From UMGS1840 sp045661305 (GTDB lineage Bacteria; Bacillota; Clostridia; UMGS1840): a DNA stretch of 59,718 nt. The first letter of the stretch is position 1. Every line of letters starts with the position of its first letter. The position numbers were made by a program, and so were the translations under genes. Location: NCBI GenBank assembly GCA_045661305.1, contig JAZRFJ010000013.1, positions 1 to 59,718 on the forward strand. The letters are read 5' to 3'. This document shows, piece by piece, positions 33,101 to 42,956 of the stretch. The notes below the pieces were generated by a model. It had not been told where the DNA came from. It did not search any database and saw only the letters and a list, made by a program, of their open reading frames with translations.

Positions 33101-33973
33101 ATGCATTGTCCAAATTGTGGAAACAAAATTGATGATAATGACAAATTTTGTCGTTCTTGCGGAAAATCATTATTAAGTAATGAAAACGAAATAGTCATTG
33201 ATAATAATACTGCTACTCAAACCGACAACTCGGCAACACAACCACCGTATTGTACAAATTGTGGTGAATCAGTAGGCTCATTAAAAATCTGCCCTCATTG
33301 TCAGATGAAAACTAAAAAGAATTATAAGAAATATTGTAGATGTTGTGGTGGTATGTTAGATACAAAATGTTTCTGTGCAAATTGCAGAAGTTATAGCAAA
33401 AAATCTTTTGTAGAAGTTTTTATTAACATCTTATCTTATTTCTTAATAGCTTTTTGTTATTATGTTGGCTTATTATGGGTGGTAGCGAATCAAAAGCCAA
33501 TACATGGTGGATGCATTATATTATTGACACTTGTAGTTCATGTTTTGTTATACAAGTATAACTGTAAATTGTTATTTAATAAAACAAGGAAATCAAAATC
33601 TGTCTTTATTTGTATCTGTATTTTATGTTATGCTTTTGCTGTTCTGTTTGCAAGTAATTTCATCGCGAACAGGACATCTGATTCATATAATGCAATTATG
33701 TATTCTGAAAATATTGTAAAGCAGAAACTTAAAAATCCTGAATCGATGATTATAAATAACTCAACAGTGGAAGATACATTTTTGGATGTTGAAAATAATG
33801 TAAATTATTTTATAATCAATGTAGATTATTCTGCACAAAACGGATTCGGTGGATACAACCGTGAAGAAGAAACAATATATGTTCGTGTATATAGAGATAA
33901 TGGAATAGTTGAAAAAATTTCTGTTTTGGAATACGCAGAAAATGAAATAAATTGCAGTAAGCTCATTCAGTAG
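33101..33973 (+). CDS. Zinc-ribbon membrane protein
   Basis: This 290-residue protein starts with a zinc ribbon (MHCPNCGNKIDDNDKFCRSCG). Further CxxC pairs follow (YCTNCGES, CPHC, YCRCCGG, CFCANC), then three hydrophobic helices (about 105-205) and an exported or cytosolic C-terminal domain without known relatives. ATG 33101 has GGGAGG upstream; longer frames start inside the terminator hairpin of the preceding RNA. It is likely controlled by that RNA. Zinc-ribbon-TM proteins are common in Clostridia, but their roles are mostly unknown. Confidence 0.75.
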   Translation: MHCPNCGNKIDDNDKFCRSCGKSLLSNENEIVIDNNTATQTDNSATQPPYCTNCGESVGSLKICPHCQMKTKKNYKKYCRCCGGMLDTKCFCANCRSYSKKSFVEVFINILSYFLIAFCYYVGLLWVVANQKPIHGGCIILLTLVVHVLLYKYNCKLLFNKTRKSKSVFICICILCYAFAVLFASNFIANRTSDSYNAIMYSENIVKQKLKNPESMIINNSTVEDTFLDVENNVNYFIINVDYSAQNGFGGYNREEETIYVRVYRDNGIVEKISVLEYAENEINCSKLIQ

Positions 33974-34002
33974 TTTTTATGTAAATTTTAAGGAGAACAG
34001 TT

Positions 34003-34917
34003 ATGCATTCTATTCAAGATATATGGAATCACTTTAAACAATTAGAAGGCTCAACTCTCTATATCCCTGATAAAGATGTAGTAAATCGGTCTAAACAAGG
34101 AGCAAAACAATATGACAAACTCTACCACTGTACAAATGCGGATGCTTTAATTAGTATTATAAAAAACAAAGAATTTTGGTTAAATACTCTAAAATGGGTT
34201 AATGACAAAGATGAAAAAAATCGAATTGATGTTCCTAAATTTGAAAATTCATATTATGTTGCATGCTTTACATACGAAAATGCAATTCCGGATGAGCATT
34301 GGATTGAATATGGAAATAACGAAAATGGAATATTATTTAGTGTAAAGAAAGAATGGTTTTTAAAAGATATTTCTTTTATGTCTGGAGATAATTATAAGAC
34401 CGATATAGAAGATTTTAAAATTTTCCCTTCTTCAAAAATTACACTTGATAAAAAAATCGAAGCTCAAAAAAGCGGAAAGCATTTCAATCCCTTTTCAATA
34501 TTTGATTTTGATTTTTACAAAATAATCTACGATGATGATTTGATATGCAATATCGAAAATGAGGGGTCAATGAATATGCAGGGCGAAACATATGTAGCGA
34601 TTGCACAAAACCCCACAATAGCTGGAATCGTAAAAAAGAAAAAGGGATTATGCGAAAGATTTGGTCAAAAAGCATATATAAAGGATTGGACAAGTGAAAA
34701 AGAAATCAGATTAAAAATTGGTGTTTGGCAAGGACCTACAACAGAAAAGAGTTTTGAGTTCTTTTATCCTAAAATTGCTGTTAAACTTGATGAAACCGCC
34801 TTTGATGCATTTGAAATAAGATTTAGTCCAAAGTTTGATATAAAAAGGCAGGAAGAATATTTGGATAAACTTTATGAATTATTACCAAATAGCAAAATCG
34901 TTGTCCTTACTGATTAG
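34003..34917 (+). CDS. DUF2971-like protein
   Basis: This 304-residue protein has an N-terminal segment (LYHCTNADALISIIKNKEFW followed by LNTLKWVNDKDE) that matches the opening of DUF2971 proteins, which begin YHYT and mark a stretch of overlooked ADP-ribosyl-transferase-like fold. The C-terminal half ends in a beta-rich WxGP and FEIRFSPKFD segment. DUF2971 genes often occur in defence or stress islands; biochemical role is unknown. It lies 29 bases after the zinc-ribbon gene with AAGGAG upstream, so the two are likely co-transcribed. Confidence 0.7.
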   Translation: MHSIQDIWNHFKQLEGSTLYIPDKDVVNRSKQGAKQYDKLYHCTNADALISIIKNKEFWLNTLKWVNDKDEKNRIDVPKFENSYYVACFTYENAIPDEHWIEYGNNENGILFSVKKEWFLKDISFMSGDNYKTDIEDFKIFPSSKITLDKKIEAQKSGKHFNPFSIFDFDFYKIIYDDDLICNIENEGSMNMQGETYVAIAQNPTIAGIVKKKKGLCERFGQKAYIKDWTSEKEIRLKIGVWQGPTTEKSFEFFYPKIAVKLDETAFDAFEIRFSPKFDIKRQEEYLDKLYELLPNSKIVVLTD

Positions 34918-34930
34918 AAACTAATAGCTT

Positions 34931-34971
34931 AAAACGAGCCTTGATATTACAATTTTCAAGGCTCGTTTTTG
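34931..34971. terminator. Bidirectional terminator between convergent genes
   Basis: AAAACGAGCCTTGA pairs with TCAAGGCTCGTTTTT. A-run and T-run on either side serve the DUF2971-like gene on plus and the Fic gene on minus. Confidence 0.9.
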
Positions 34972-35008
34972 TCATATAATCGTTCTTTAGTTCTCTAAAA
35001 TGGATATT

Positions 35009-36142
35009 TTAGGTATCTTTTCTCAAAATGCCAAGATAATCTTCATAAGCAAATACACGGTTACGATTAGCATTATTTGTCTGGACGAGTATTCCACATT
35101 CTTCTAATCTTTTTACACTTGTAGAAACTGTGCTGAATGCAAGTGATAATTCTTCCGAGGTTTTTTTTATGTCTATAATAGGATTTTTTTCAAGATAATC
35201 AAAAATATTTTTTGCGGTTTTTGAAGCTCTTCCCATTTTTTCGATAATTGCAATATTCTTATCGTGTAATTCAGACAATTTGTTGATTGAATGGGCTGCA
35301 TCTTCTGAGGATTCTTTGATTGCACGAAGAAAGAATTTTATCCATTGTTCGTAATTATTCTTGTTTCTTACTTCACTCATACGGTCATAATATTCAATTC
35401 GATTGTTTTTGAGGTAATAAGAGATATAAAGTGCAGGAGTATTTAATCTCTTTTTCTCCATCAAAAACAGAGTAATTAACAATCTGCCTACACGACCATT
35501 GCCATCTAAAAATGGATGTATTGTTTCAAACTGATAATGAATTAAAGCTGCCTGAATTAACAAATCCAATTCATCATCTGAATTTATATATTTTTCCAAA
35601 TCAGACATTGCCTGTTTCATATCTTCGGGATTAGGTGGGATATATCGTGCATTTTTTAATGTACTCCCAGCACAACCAATCCAGTTTTGAGAATATCTAA
35701 ATTCTCCCGGATTCTTTTCCTGACCGCGCACATCACGCATTAAAATCTCGTGAGTTTCTTTTATAAGTCGGTTGCAGAGTGGGAGTGAGCTTAATCTTTC
35801 GAGAGCAAATTCGGTTGCTTTTATATAATTAATAACATCAACTACATTTTGATTCGCATTTTTTTCAATCAAGGGATCTAACACATCTTCCAAAGTTGCC
35901 TGTGTTCCCTCAATCTGTGATGATAACAATGCCTCTTTACGAACATACATAGACACAAATAAATTCATATTTGGGATATACCTTGACAATGTATCTAATG
36001 TCGCTAATGCCTTTGTTGCATCTGTAAGCAAGGAAATCATTTCTGCATCCATATTTATATCTATGGGCAGCGGTGTAGGACGAAACGACTTGTATTCAGC
36101 CTCTCCACTTAAATTTGCAATGTATTCTCCGGCTTTTTGCAT
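35009..36142 (-). CDS. Fic family protein with winged-helix tail
   Basis: This 377-residue protein has the Fic active site HPFLDGNGRVGR (about 208-219), complete with catalytic His and phosphate-binding residues. The N-terminal part carries SSQIEG (74-79), matching the (S/T)xxxE(G/N) inhibitory helix, so it is a self-inhibited class II Fic. A winged-helix DNA-binding domain lies at about 310-377. Fic enzymes usually AMPylate target proteins. It has its own promoter and no obvious antitoxin partner, as expected for intramolecular inhibition. Confidence 0.93.
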   Translation of the reverse strand: MQKAGEYIANLSGEAEYKSFRPTPLPIDINMDAEMISLLTDATKALATLDTLSRYIPNMNLFVSMYVRKEALLSSQIEGTQATLEDVLDPLIEKNANQNVVDVINYIKATEFALERLSSLPLCNRLIKETHEILMRDVRGQEKNPGEFRYSQNWIGCAGSTLKNARYIPPNPEDMKQAMSDLEKYINSDDELDLLIQAALIHYQFETIHPFLDGNGRVGRLLITLFLMEKKRLNTPALYISYYLKNNRIEYYDRMSEVRNKNNYEQWIKFFLRAIKESSEDAAHSINKLSELHDKNIAIIEKMGRASKTAKNIFDYLEKNPIIDIKKTSEELSLAFSTVSTSVKRLEECGILVQTNNANRNRVFAYEDYLGILRKDT

Positions 36143-36175
36143 ATTTACACCTTCTTAACTCAAAATTTCAAGTAT

Positions 36176-36204
36176 ATTTTAACATAGTTATTTTGATTTG
36201 TCAA
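36176..36204 (-). promoter_or_regulatory. Promoter of the Fic gene
   Basis: On the minus strand TTGACA (36199-36204), 17 bases, TAAAAT (36176-36181). Confidence 0.85.
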
Positions 36205-36290
36205 CTTAAATCTAAATAAATTAATATGAGTTTTTGAAAATAGCTTCTAAATCAAAATATATTATGGATATTCTTTTGTTTATTACGAAT

Positions 36291-36327
36291 TAAAAAATCC
36301 GATTTTACATGATATGTAAAATCGGAC
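36291..36327 (-). terminator. Terminator of the recD2-pth-mfd operon
   Basis: TCCGATTTTACAT (36298-36310) pairs perfectly with 36314-36326. On the minus strand a T-run follows. Confidence 0.88.
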
Positions 36328-36336
36328 TAATAAATT

Positions 36337-39300
36337 TTAACTATTTTGTTCTTTTAACGCATTTATAAGTGCAACAATAAACTCTTTTATCTCTTTTGTT
36401 TTATCAAGAGTTATAAGCTTTAATGTAAAATAAGGAGTTTTTCCTGCACCAAAGAGGATTTTTCCTTTGTATTTTCTGTCTGTTGTTAAAACAGTTCTCA
36501 CAAATTCGTTATCCATTTCCTTCATTTTAAATGTGATTGAAGAATTTATATCTGTAACTTCAAAAATTCCGATATTTTCGCAAAGTGATTTTATATACGA
36601 AATATCAAGAAGATTAAGAGTTTCTTTTGGAACATTTGAAAATCTGTCTGTCATTTCGTCATATAAATCGAGATAATCCTCCTCGCTTTCAATAAGCGAT
36701 ATTTTTTTGTAGATTTCCATTTTTGTGTTGTGGTCGGAAATGTAGGAAGAATCTATAAATGCACTCACTTTTATATCAACATGGCACTGTGTTTTTTCTT
36801 CCACCTTTTCGCCTCTTTTTTCTTTAACTGCCTCGTCAAGAAGCTTAAGGTACATATCATATCCCACAGCATCCATGTGTCCGTGTTGCTCGGCACCCAA
36901 AATATTTCCCGCACCTCTTATCTCCAAATCACGCATTGCAATTTTAAAGCCTGAGCCAAACTCGGTAAATTCTTTTATAGCTTTAAGCCTTTTTTCGCTT
37001 ACCTCGGAAATTGATTTAAAAGGACGGTAGGTGAGATAGCAGTAGGCAAGGCGTGACGACCTGCCAACTCTTCCTCTTAACTGATAAAGCTGTGAAAGTC
37101 CGAAAAAGTCTGCATTTTCAACAATCATCGTGTTTACATTCGGAATATCAAGCCCTGTTTCAATAATAGTAGTACACACTAAAATGTCAATTTCACCCAA
37201 AGACATTTCGTAGAATATTTTTTCCATTTCTTCTCTTGAAAGCTTTCCGTGTGCAACCTTTATTACAGCATCAGGAAAATTATCAGAAAGCTTTTTGGCA
37301 ACTGAATGAATACTTTCAACTCTGTTATAAAGATAAAAAACCTGACCGTTTCTTGCAAGCTCTTTTTTAATAGCATCACAAACTATACCCTCATTATATT
37401 CCATAACAAAGGTCCTTACAGGGTGTCTGTCACACGGCGGTTCTTTCAGGGTGGAAACATCTCGTATTCCGACCATAGCCATGTTGAGTGTTCGGGGTAT
37501 TGGTGTCGCACTTAAAGTAAGAATATCAATACCTGTTTTCATAGCCTTGATTTTTTCTTTGTGTTTAACACCAAATCGCTGTTCCTCGTCAATTATAAGA
37601 AGGCCCAAATCTTTAAAGCCGACATCATCTGACAAAAGTCTGTGTGTTCCGATTACAATATCGCACAGACCCGCCTTTAACTCTTTTATTGTGTTTGTTA
37701 TTTCTTTTCTTGTGCAAAAGCGTGATAAAAGACCTATTGTAACAGGAAAATCTTTCATTCTGTCAGAAAATGTGTTATAATGCTGTTTTGCAAGAACAGT
37801 TGTAGGTGCAAGATATGCGACTTGTTTTCCGTCACATACAGCCTTGAAAGCCGCACGAAGTGCAATTTCAGTTTTTCCATATCCAACATCACCGCATATA
37901 AGTCTGTCCATAGGGTGAGGGGATTGCATATCCTTTTTCACATCATAGATTGAGTCAAGCTGGTCCTGAGTTTCTTCATATGGGAAAGTTCTTTCAAACT
38001 GAATTTGCATATCGTTATCTTCGGAAAACTGAAAGCCCACAGCATTTTCTCTGTTTTTATAAAGCTCGATAAGCTGTTCGGCAAGGTCCTCACAGCTCTT
38101 CTTTACACGGCTTTTCACTCTTGAGAAATCAGCACCGCCAAGACGGTTTAATTTTACCGTTTTGGAATCGTCACCAACATATTTATAAAGTGTGCTAAGC
38201 TGATTTACAGGTATATAAAGATTGTCATTTCCGTGATAACGGATTTTTATAAGGTCTTTTTCTTCTTTATCAATCCTGAGCCTTGTTATTCCCTCATACA
38301 TACCTATTCCGTGAACAGGGTGAACAACACAGTCGCCGGGTGATAAATCTGAAAAGTTTGTGATTGCATTTTCGTTTTTACTTTCTTTTCTTCTTTTTCT
38401 TTTGTTAGTGTCACTGTATATATCCGAAAAATATGCAAACTTTAATTCAGGGTAGCAAAAACCTTCCAAAAAGCCTGAAAAGGGAAGAATACTAACCCCT
38501 TTTGTAATATCCGAAAAATCGTTTATAACAGCCGCATTTATATCGTAGTTTGAAAGTGTAAACGATAATCTTTCTGCTTTTTCTTTCGTTCTTCCCGGGA
38601 TAAGAACAAAATAGTCTTCCTCTAAAAATTCTTTTATTTCGGACGCAAAAATCGTTATGCTTCCGCTTGTAGACATAACATTTTTGTTTGGAATATCTAT
38701 TTTTATATCGGGTACTTTATTTCCGAAATTGTTTTTCAAAAAGCCAAAATGTATAATATTGTTTTTCTTATTTTCATAAAGTGAGAAAAGTGTTTCCTGT
38801 GGGTTTTTGAAAAATTTTATATTTTCTTTTAAAATAATGTTTCGCTCTGTAAGCTCACCAAGATAGTCAATATGCTCTTTATAGATTGTAAGACAGTATT
38901 CATATATATCGTTCGGGCTGTCAATAATTATTGTAAAATCATTGTCAATATACTCGCATAATGATGAAAGACTGTCTTCTATGAGTGGAAAATATCTGTC
39001 ATATGCGTGAAGATTTTCGTTATTTTGGAGTCTTTCAATATCACGCCCTAAAATCTTGTTAAGCTCTTCGTTTTTAGATTTTTGTAACCTTTTTTCTATT
39101 TCCTCTTTAAGTCTGTTTTTATCTTTTATTGTGTATTCACTAAGATTGGAAATAATTGCAGTTTCTTTCTTTTCGATACTTAGCTTTGTTATCGTGTCAA
39201 AGGTTCTTATAGAATCAATTTCGTCACCAAAAAACTCGATTCTGTAAGGATAATTTGAAGTGTACGGGAAAATATCGACAATTCCGCCCCTTATGCTGTA

Positions 39301-39816
39301 CTGACCGTGGTTTTGTGTTTCATCGCACCTCTCAAAATTATCAAGTCGTTTTATCAGCTCTTTTTGTGAAATTTCTTCACCAACCGAGATACTGAAGGTT
39401 TGTGATAAAAAAGCTTCTTTTTCGGGAACGGGTGCAAGAAAAGAAACAGGTGTTACGAGATAAATACCTGCTTTTTTCTTATATAAATTTTCAAAGAAGT
39501 TAATACGCTCCTTTTTCTCGTCCTCGCTTGTGGCATAAACCTCGTAATAAATAAATTCATGGTCGGGAAGAAGAAAAACATCAATTCCGTAAAATTCTAT
39601 AATGCTTTTTAGCTTCCGTGCATCTCTTTGGTTTTTCAAAATCCAAAGACACGGCTTTTTAATTTCTTCTGTAAGGGTAGATATAATATGTGCTTTTGCA
39701 CCGTCACAAAGACCGTCAACACCTGCAATTTTCCCCTCATTTGCCAAAGCGAATTTTTTTAATTCCAAAAAGGGTTTATAGCCCTCAAAAATGCTTTGAA
39801 AACCTTTAAATCTCAT
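36337..39816 (-). CDS. mfd: Transcription-repair coupling factor
   Basis: This 1159-residue ATP-driven translocase removes RNA polymerase stalled at lesions and recruits UvrA. A UvrB-like N-terminal region is followed by the CarD-like RNA-polymerase-interaction domain (CVVHPVHGIGMYEG at about 495). The RecG-like motor has GDVGYGKTE (about 639) and DEEQRFGV (about 742). QLRGRVGRSS and a C-terminal TRCF domain complete it. AAGGA lies 8 bases before the start. It is last in the recD2-pth-mfd run; pth-mfd neighbourhood is common in Firmicutes. Confidence 0.97.
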   Translation of the reverse strand: MRFKGFQSIFEGYKPFLELKKFALANEGKIAGVDGLCDGAKAHIISTLTEEIKKPCLWILKNQRDARKLKSIIEFYGIDVFLLPDHEFIYYEVYATSEDEKKERINFFENLYKKKAGIYLVTPVSFLAPVPEKEAFLSQTFSISVGEEISQKELIKRLDNFERCDETQNHGQYSIRGGIVDIFPYTSNYPYRIEFFGDEIDSIRTFDTITKLSIEKKETAIISNLSEYTIKDKNRLKEEIEKRLQKSKNEELNKILGRDIERLQNNENLHAYDRYFPLIEDSLSSLCEYIDNDFTIIIDSPNDIYEYCLTIYKEHIDYLGELTERNIILKENIKFFKNPQETLFSLYENKKNNIIHFGFLKNNFGNKVPDIKIDIPNKNVMSTSGSITIFASEIKEFLEEDYFVLIPGRTKEKAERLSFTLSNYDINAAVINDFSDITKGVSILPFSGFLEGFCYPELKFAYFSDIYSDTNKRKRRKESKNENAITNFSDLSPGDCVVHPVHGIGMYEGITRLRIDKEEKDLIKIRYHGNDNLYIPVNQLSTLYKYVGDDSKTVKLNRLGGADFSRVKSRVKKSCEDLAEQLIELYKNRENAVGFQFSEDNDMQIQFERTFPYEETQDQLDSIYDVKKDMQSPHPMDRLICGDVGYGKTEIALRAAFKAVCDGKQVAYLAPTTVLAKQHYNTFSDRMKDFPVTIGLLSRFCTRKEITNTIKELKAGLCDIVIGTHRLLSDDVGFKDLGLLIIDEEQRFGVKHKEKIKAMKTGIDILTLSATPIPRTLNMAMVGIRDVSTLKEPPCDRHPVRTFVMEYNEGIVCDAIKKELARNGQVFYLYNRVESIHSVAKKLSDNFPDAVIKVAHGKLSREEMEKIFYEMSLGEIDILVCTTIIETGLDIPNVNTMIVENADFFGLSQLYQLRGRVGRSSRLAYCYLTYRPFKSISEVSEKRLKAIKEFTEFGSGFKIAMRDLEIRGAGNILGAEQHGHMDAVGYDMYLKLLDEAVKEKRGEKVEEKTQCHVDIKVSAFIDSSYISDHNTKMEIYKKISLIESEEDYLDLYDEMTDRFSNVPKETLNLLDISYIKSLCENIGIFEVTDINSSITFKMKEMDNEFVRTVLTTDRKYKGKILFGAGKTPYFTLKLITLDKTKEIKEFIVALINALKEQNS

Positions 39817-39830
39817 ACTATAATTCCTTT

Positions 39831-40391
39831 TTAATTATATAAATTCATCGCTTTTAATATATCGCCCTTAATTATAAGCTTAAGTGCTTCAACACCGTCG
39901 TCAACCGATTTTCCCAAACTTTTCAAATCTTCTTTTGAAAAGCTTTTTAAAACAAAATCAGCAGGGTCGGTTTCTTTTTTATTTATATCATCAATTCCTA
40001 TTCTTATTCTTTTAAAGCTCTCGCTTTTTGTGTGAAGGATAATATTTTTTATTCCGTTGTGTCCGCCTGCACTTCCTTTTTCTCTGATACGAAGCTTTCC
40101 AAGTGGAAGTGAAATATCGTCATAAACAATTACTATATCATCTGTTGTAAGCTTGTAAAAATCCATAGCCTCTCTTACAGACTCACCGCTTAAATTCATA
40201 AAGGTTGACGGCTTTAGTAAAATAACCTTTTCGTTTTCAATTTTACCTTCACCAAAAACACCTTTGAATTTTATTTTGTTTATTTTTATATTATATGACG
40301 CTGCTAAAAAATCAAGAAATAAAAATCCTGTGTTATGTCTTGTAAATTCATACTTTTTCCCCGGGTTTCCCAAACCTACTATCAAATACAT
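39831..40391 (-). CDS. pth: Peptidyl-tRNA hydrolase
   Basis: This 186-residue enzyme releases stalled peptides from tRNA. It has the N-terminal LIVGLGNPGKKYEFTRHN with the catalytic histidine, PSTFMNLSGE, and YDDISLPLGKLRIREKGSAGGHNG. The start is placed at MYLIVG. A longer frame begins at 40418, overlapping the end of recD2, but adds nine residues not usual in the family. The nearest AAAGG lies 14 bases before 40391, so the start is somewhat open. Confidence 0.94.
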   Translation of the reverse strand: MYLIVGLGNPGKKYEFTRHNTGFLFLDFLAASYNIKINKIKFKGVFGEGKIENEKVILLKPSTFMNLSGESVREAMDFYKLTTDDIVIVYDDISLPLGKLRIREKGSAGGHNGIKNIILHTKSESFKRIRIGIDDINKKETDPADFVLKSFSKEDLKSLGKSVDDGVEALKLIIKGDILKAMNLYN

Positions 40392-40410
40392 TTTTTTACC
40401 ATTTACCTTT

Positions 40411-42609
40411 CTAATCATCCGAATTAAAAAATTCTTTTAAAAGAGTATATCTTTTAAATTCAATATCATTTGCAATCATTTTTTCAACGCAAGCCTTTGT
40501 GCCAACTATACACACAAATTTTTTTGCCCTTGTTATAGCTGTGTATAAAAGATTTCTGCTCATAAGCTGTTCATATCCGTAAACAAGAGGAATTATTACA
40601 GCATCAAATTCACTGCCCTGACTTTTATGAACGGTTATCGCATAGGAAAGTTCTAAATTTTCCAAGCGCGAAAATTCATATTCAACAGTTTTTTCATCGT
40701 CAAACAAAATCGTCATCGCGGAATTTTTGTTGTTTATCGCAGTTATAATTCCCATATCGCCGTTGTAAATTCCTTCGCCCGACTCGTATTTTGATTTCCA
40801 TACTACATCATAATCGTTTTTTGTCTGCATAACTCTGTCGCCAACAGAAAAGGAATATCCGTTTGCATTTTTTGTAATATCACCTTTTTTTATGGGATTT
40901 ACAACTGTTTTTATTGACTTATTAAGCTCAACACTTCCAAGAGAGGTTTTCCTCATCGGTGTAAGTACCTGAATTTTATCAGGTGTTGTATTTAAAAATT
41001 TCGGAAGTCTTTTTGTAAGAAGCTCGTTTATAAGATTTTTTGTTTCTTGTGTTTCAGTGGACGCCATAAAGAAAAAGTCCGAATTTTTTCCGTTATATTC
41101 GAGAATATCACCTTTTAAAATTCTATGTGCATTCGTTACAATCTGCGAATTTTCGTTCTGCCTGAAAATTTCGTCAAATGTAATTCGTTTTATCGCTTTT
41201 GTCATAATAAGGTCTTTTAAGACATTTCCTGCCCCCACAGGCGGAAGCTGGTCACAGTCACCAACCATTATAATACGAGTGCTTTCCTTTAATGCACACA
41301 AAAGTGCCTGAAACAAAAGTGTGTCCGTCATCGACATTTCATCAACTATCACTACATCGCATATAAGCGGATTTTGCGCGTTTTTCTCAAATTCAGGCTT
41401 TTGATTTTTATGATAAGTAAGCTCAAGAAGACGGTGGATTGTTTTCGCATTTTTTCGTGTAAGCTCGGAAATTCTTTTTGCCGCTCTTCCTGTCGGTGCC
41501 GCTAAAATCACTTTTTTGTTAAGCTTTTCAAAGGCAGAAATTATCGTTTTTATAACAGTAGTTTTTCCCGTTCCCGGACCGCCCGTTATAATAAGAAGAT
41601 TGTTTCTTAAAGCCTCGCATACTGCCTCTTTTTGATTTTGTGCAAGTTCTATTTCGCAGATGTCTGATATTCTCACTTTTTTTGATAAATCATCAACCTT
41701 AACTTTTTTTAAAGCTTCGAGCCTAAGTGCAATATAGCTTTCCGCCTCATAATACATCGGAAGTGAAATATAGGTTGTGCCGTTTATATTATTTAAAACA
41801 AGCCTTTTTTCAGCAAGCAGTCTTGTAATCTGGTCATCAGCACTTTTTTCACCTATGTTAAGCGTTACTGCTGTATTTTGTATTAAAATATCATTTGGAA
41901 GACAAGTATGTCCGCTAAGGGCGGCGTTATTTAGTGTATAGATAATACCTGCATTTATTCTTTCGGGAGCATCGTCTGAAAAGCCCATCTTTTTAGCTAA
42001 TTTATCGGCTGTCGGAAAGCCTATTCTTTCCACTCTTTCGCAAAGTATATAGGGGTTTTTCTTGCAGATTGAAACTGACATATTCCCGAATGTGTTATAA
42101 ACCTTTACTGCAACAGCGGGGGAAACCTCGTATTGATTAAAAAAAGTAACAACATTCTGAAGCTCGATTTTTTTCATATATTCTTCGTGAATTAACCTTG
42201 CTTTTTTAGGGGTAATTCCGTTTATTTTAATAAGCTTGTCATAATCGTGTTCCATTATATAAAAGGTTTCATCACCAAACTTATCAACGATTTTTTTAGC
42301 CGTAATCGGTCCTATTCCTTTTATTATTCCGCCACTTAAATATTTGTATGCACCCTGTGCGTCAAGCACAATTTTAGGCTCATAGTAGAGGGCATTTAGC
42401 TGTCGTCCGTATTTTGGATGCTCGTACCAGCTTCCATATACCGCTACGCTTTCACCCTCGGAAATAAAAGGGAGATTTCCTGCTATACTTATGTATTCGC
42501 CAAAAACATCAAGATAAATAACTGCATATCCTGTGTCATTACTATAAAAAACAATTTCTTCAACTGTCCCCTCAAGGCATACATCAGCATTTATTGAAAG
42601 CTCATCCAT
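40411..42609 (-). CDS. recD2: RecD2-type ATP-dependent DNA helicase
   Basis: This 732-residue SF1B helicase, of the RecBC-independent RecD2 type, unwinds DNA 5' to 3' and acts in repair and replication-fork maintenance. The N-terminal third has helix-hairpin-helix segments (GIGPITAKKIVDKFG and GITPKKARLIHEEY). Walker A GGPGTGKTT lies at about 342. Motif II is DEMSMTD (about 423), and VHKSQGSEFD and YTAITRAK complete the set. GGGGTGAT precedes the start. The end slightly overlaps the longest possible pth frame. Confidence 0.95.
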   Translation of the reverse strand: MDELSINADVCLEGTVEEIVFYSNDTGYAVIYLDVFGEYISIAGNLPFISEGESVAVYGSWYEHPKYGRQLNALYYEPKIVLDAQGAYKYLSGGIIKGIGPITAKKIVDKFGDETFYIMEHDYDKLIKINGITPKKARLIHEEYMKKIELQNVVTFFNQYEVSPAVAVKVYNTFGNMSVSICKKNPYILCERVERIGFPTADKLAKKMGFSDDAPERINAGIIYTLNNAALSGHTCLPNDILIQNTAVTLNIGEKSADDQITRLLAEKRLVLNNINGTTYISLPMYYEAESYIALRLEALKKVKVDDLSKKVRISDICEIELAQNQKEAVCEALRNNLLIITGGPGTGKTTVIKTIISAFEKLNKKVILAAPTGRAAKRISELTRKNAKTIHRLLELTYHKNQKPEFEKNAQNPLICDVVIVDEMSMTDTLLFQALLCALKESTRIIMVGDCDQLPPVGAGNVLKDLIMTKAIKRITFDEIFRQNENSQIVTNAHRILKGDILEYNGKNSDFFFMASTETQETKNLINELLTKRLPKFLNTTPDKIQVLTPMRKTSLGSVELNKSIKTVVNPIKKGDITKNANGYSFSVGDRVMQTKNDYDVVWKSKYESGEGIYNGDMGIITAINNKNSAMTILFDDEKTVEYEFSRLENLELSYAITVHKSQGSEFDAVIIPLVYGYEQLMSRNLLYTAITRAKKFVCIVGTKACVEKMIANDIEFKRYTLLKEFFNSDD

Positions 42610-42647
42610 TTAATCACCCCTTATTCCTAAACATACTTATTTATTAT

Positions 42648-42676
42648 ATTATAACTTATTTTTTTTATATTGTCAA
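42648..42676 (-). promoter_or_regulatory. Promoter of recD2-pth-mfd
   Basis: On the minus strand TTGACA (42671-42676), 17 bases, TATAAT (42648-42653): consensus at both boxes. Confidence 0.9.
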
Positions 42677-42709
42677 TCAATGGAAGATTTTTTGGTGATT
42701 TTATTTTAA

Positions 42710-42890
42710 TGAATTGACAACTTCTTTGTCATGAATTGGCATTCTGCCATGATTTCTCGCTTCGCTCCATGAATTGAATTGCCTTTATAATGCACGAAGT
42801 GCAATTCATGAGCCATAAGGCTCAATTCATGAAAACTTTGATTTCAATTCATGCCGCAAGGCAATTCATTGATTTCATTTTTTATGAAAT
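42710..42890. repeat. Non-coding modular hairpin repeat
   Basis: Short hairpins of different sequence (GACAA/TTGTC at 42715-42730, GGCA/TGCC at 42738-42748, TGCAC/GTGCA at 42791-42803, GAGCC/GGCTC at 42810-42823, TGCC/GGCA at 42852-42863) are separated by the constant ATGAATT or its complement AATTCAT. The spacers can pair with one another, giving a branched overall fold. No coding frame is convincing. Together with the flanking promoters this explains the whole gap between recD2 and the next gene. Confidence 0.75.
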
Positions 42891-42896
42891 CAATAA

Positions 42897-42925
42897 TTGA
42901 CATTTTTGATTTTGAAGTGTATAAT
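42897..42925 (+). promoter_or_regulatory. Promoter of the small zinc-ribbon membrane protein gene
   Basis: TTGACA (42897-42902), 17 bases, TATAAT (42920-42925). Confidence 0.88.
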
Positions 42926-42956
42926 GAATATACGAATCGATATGGATGGTGATTTT

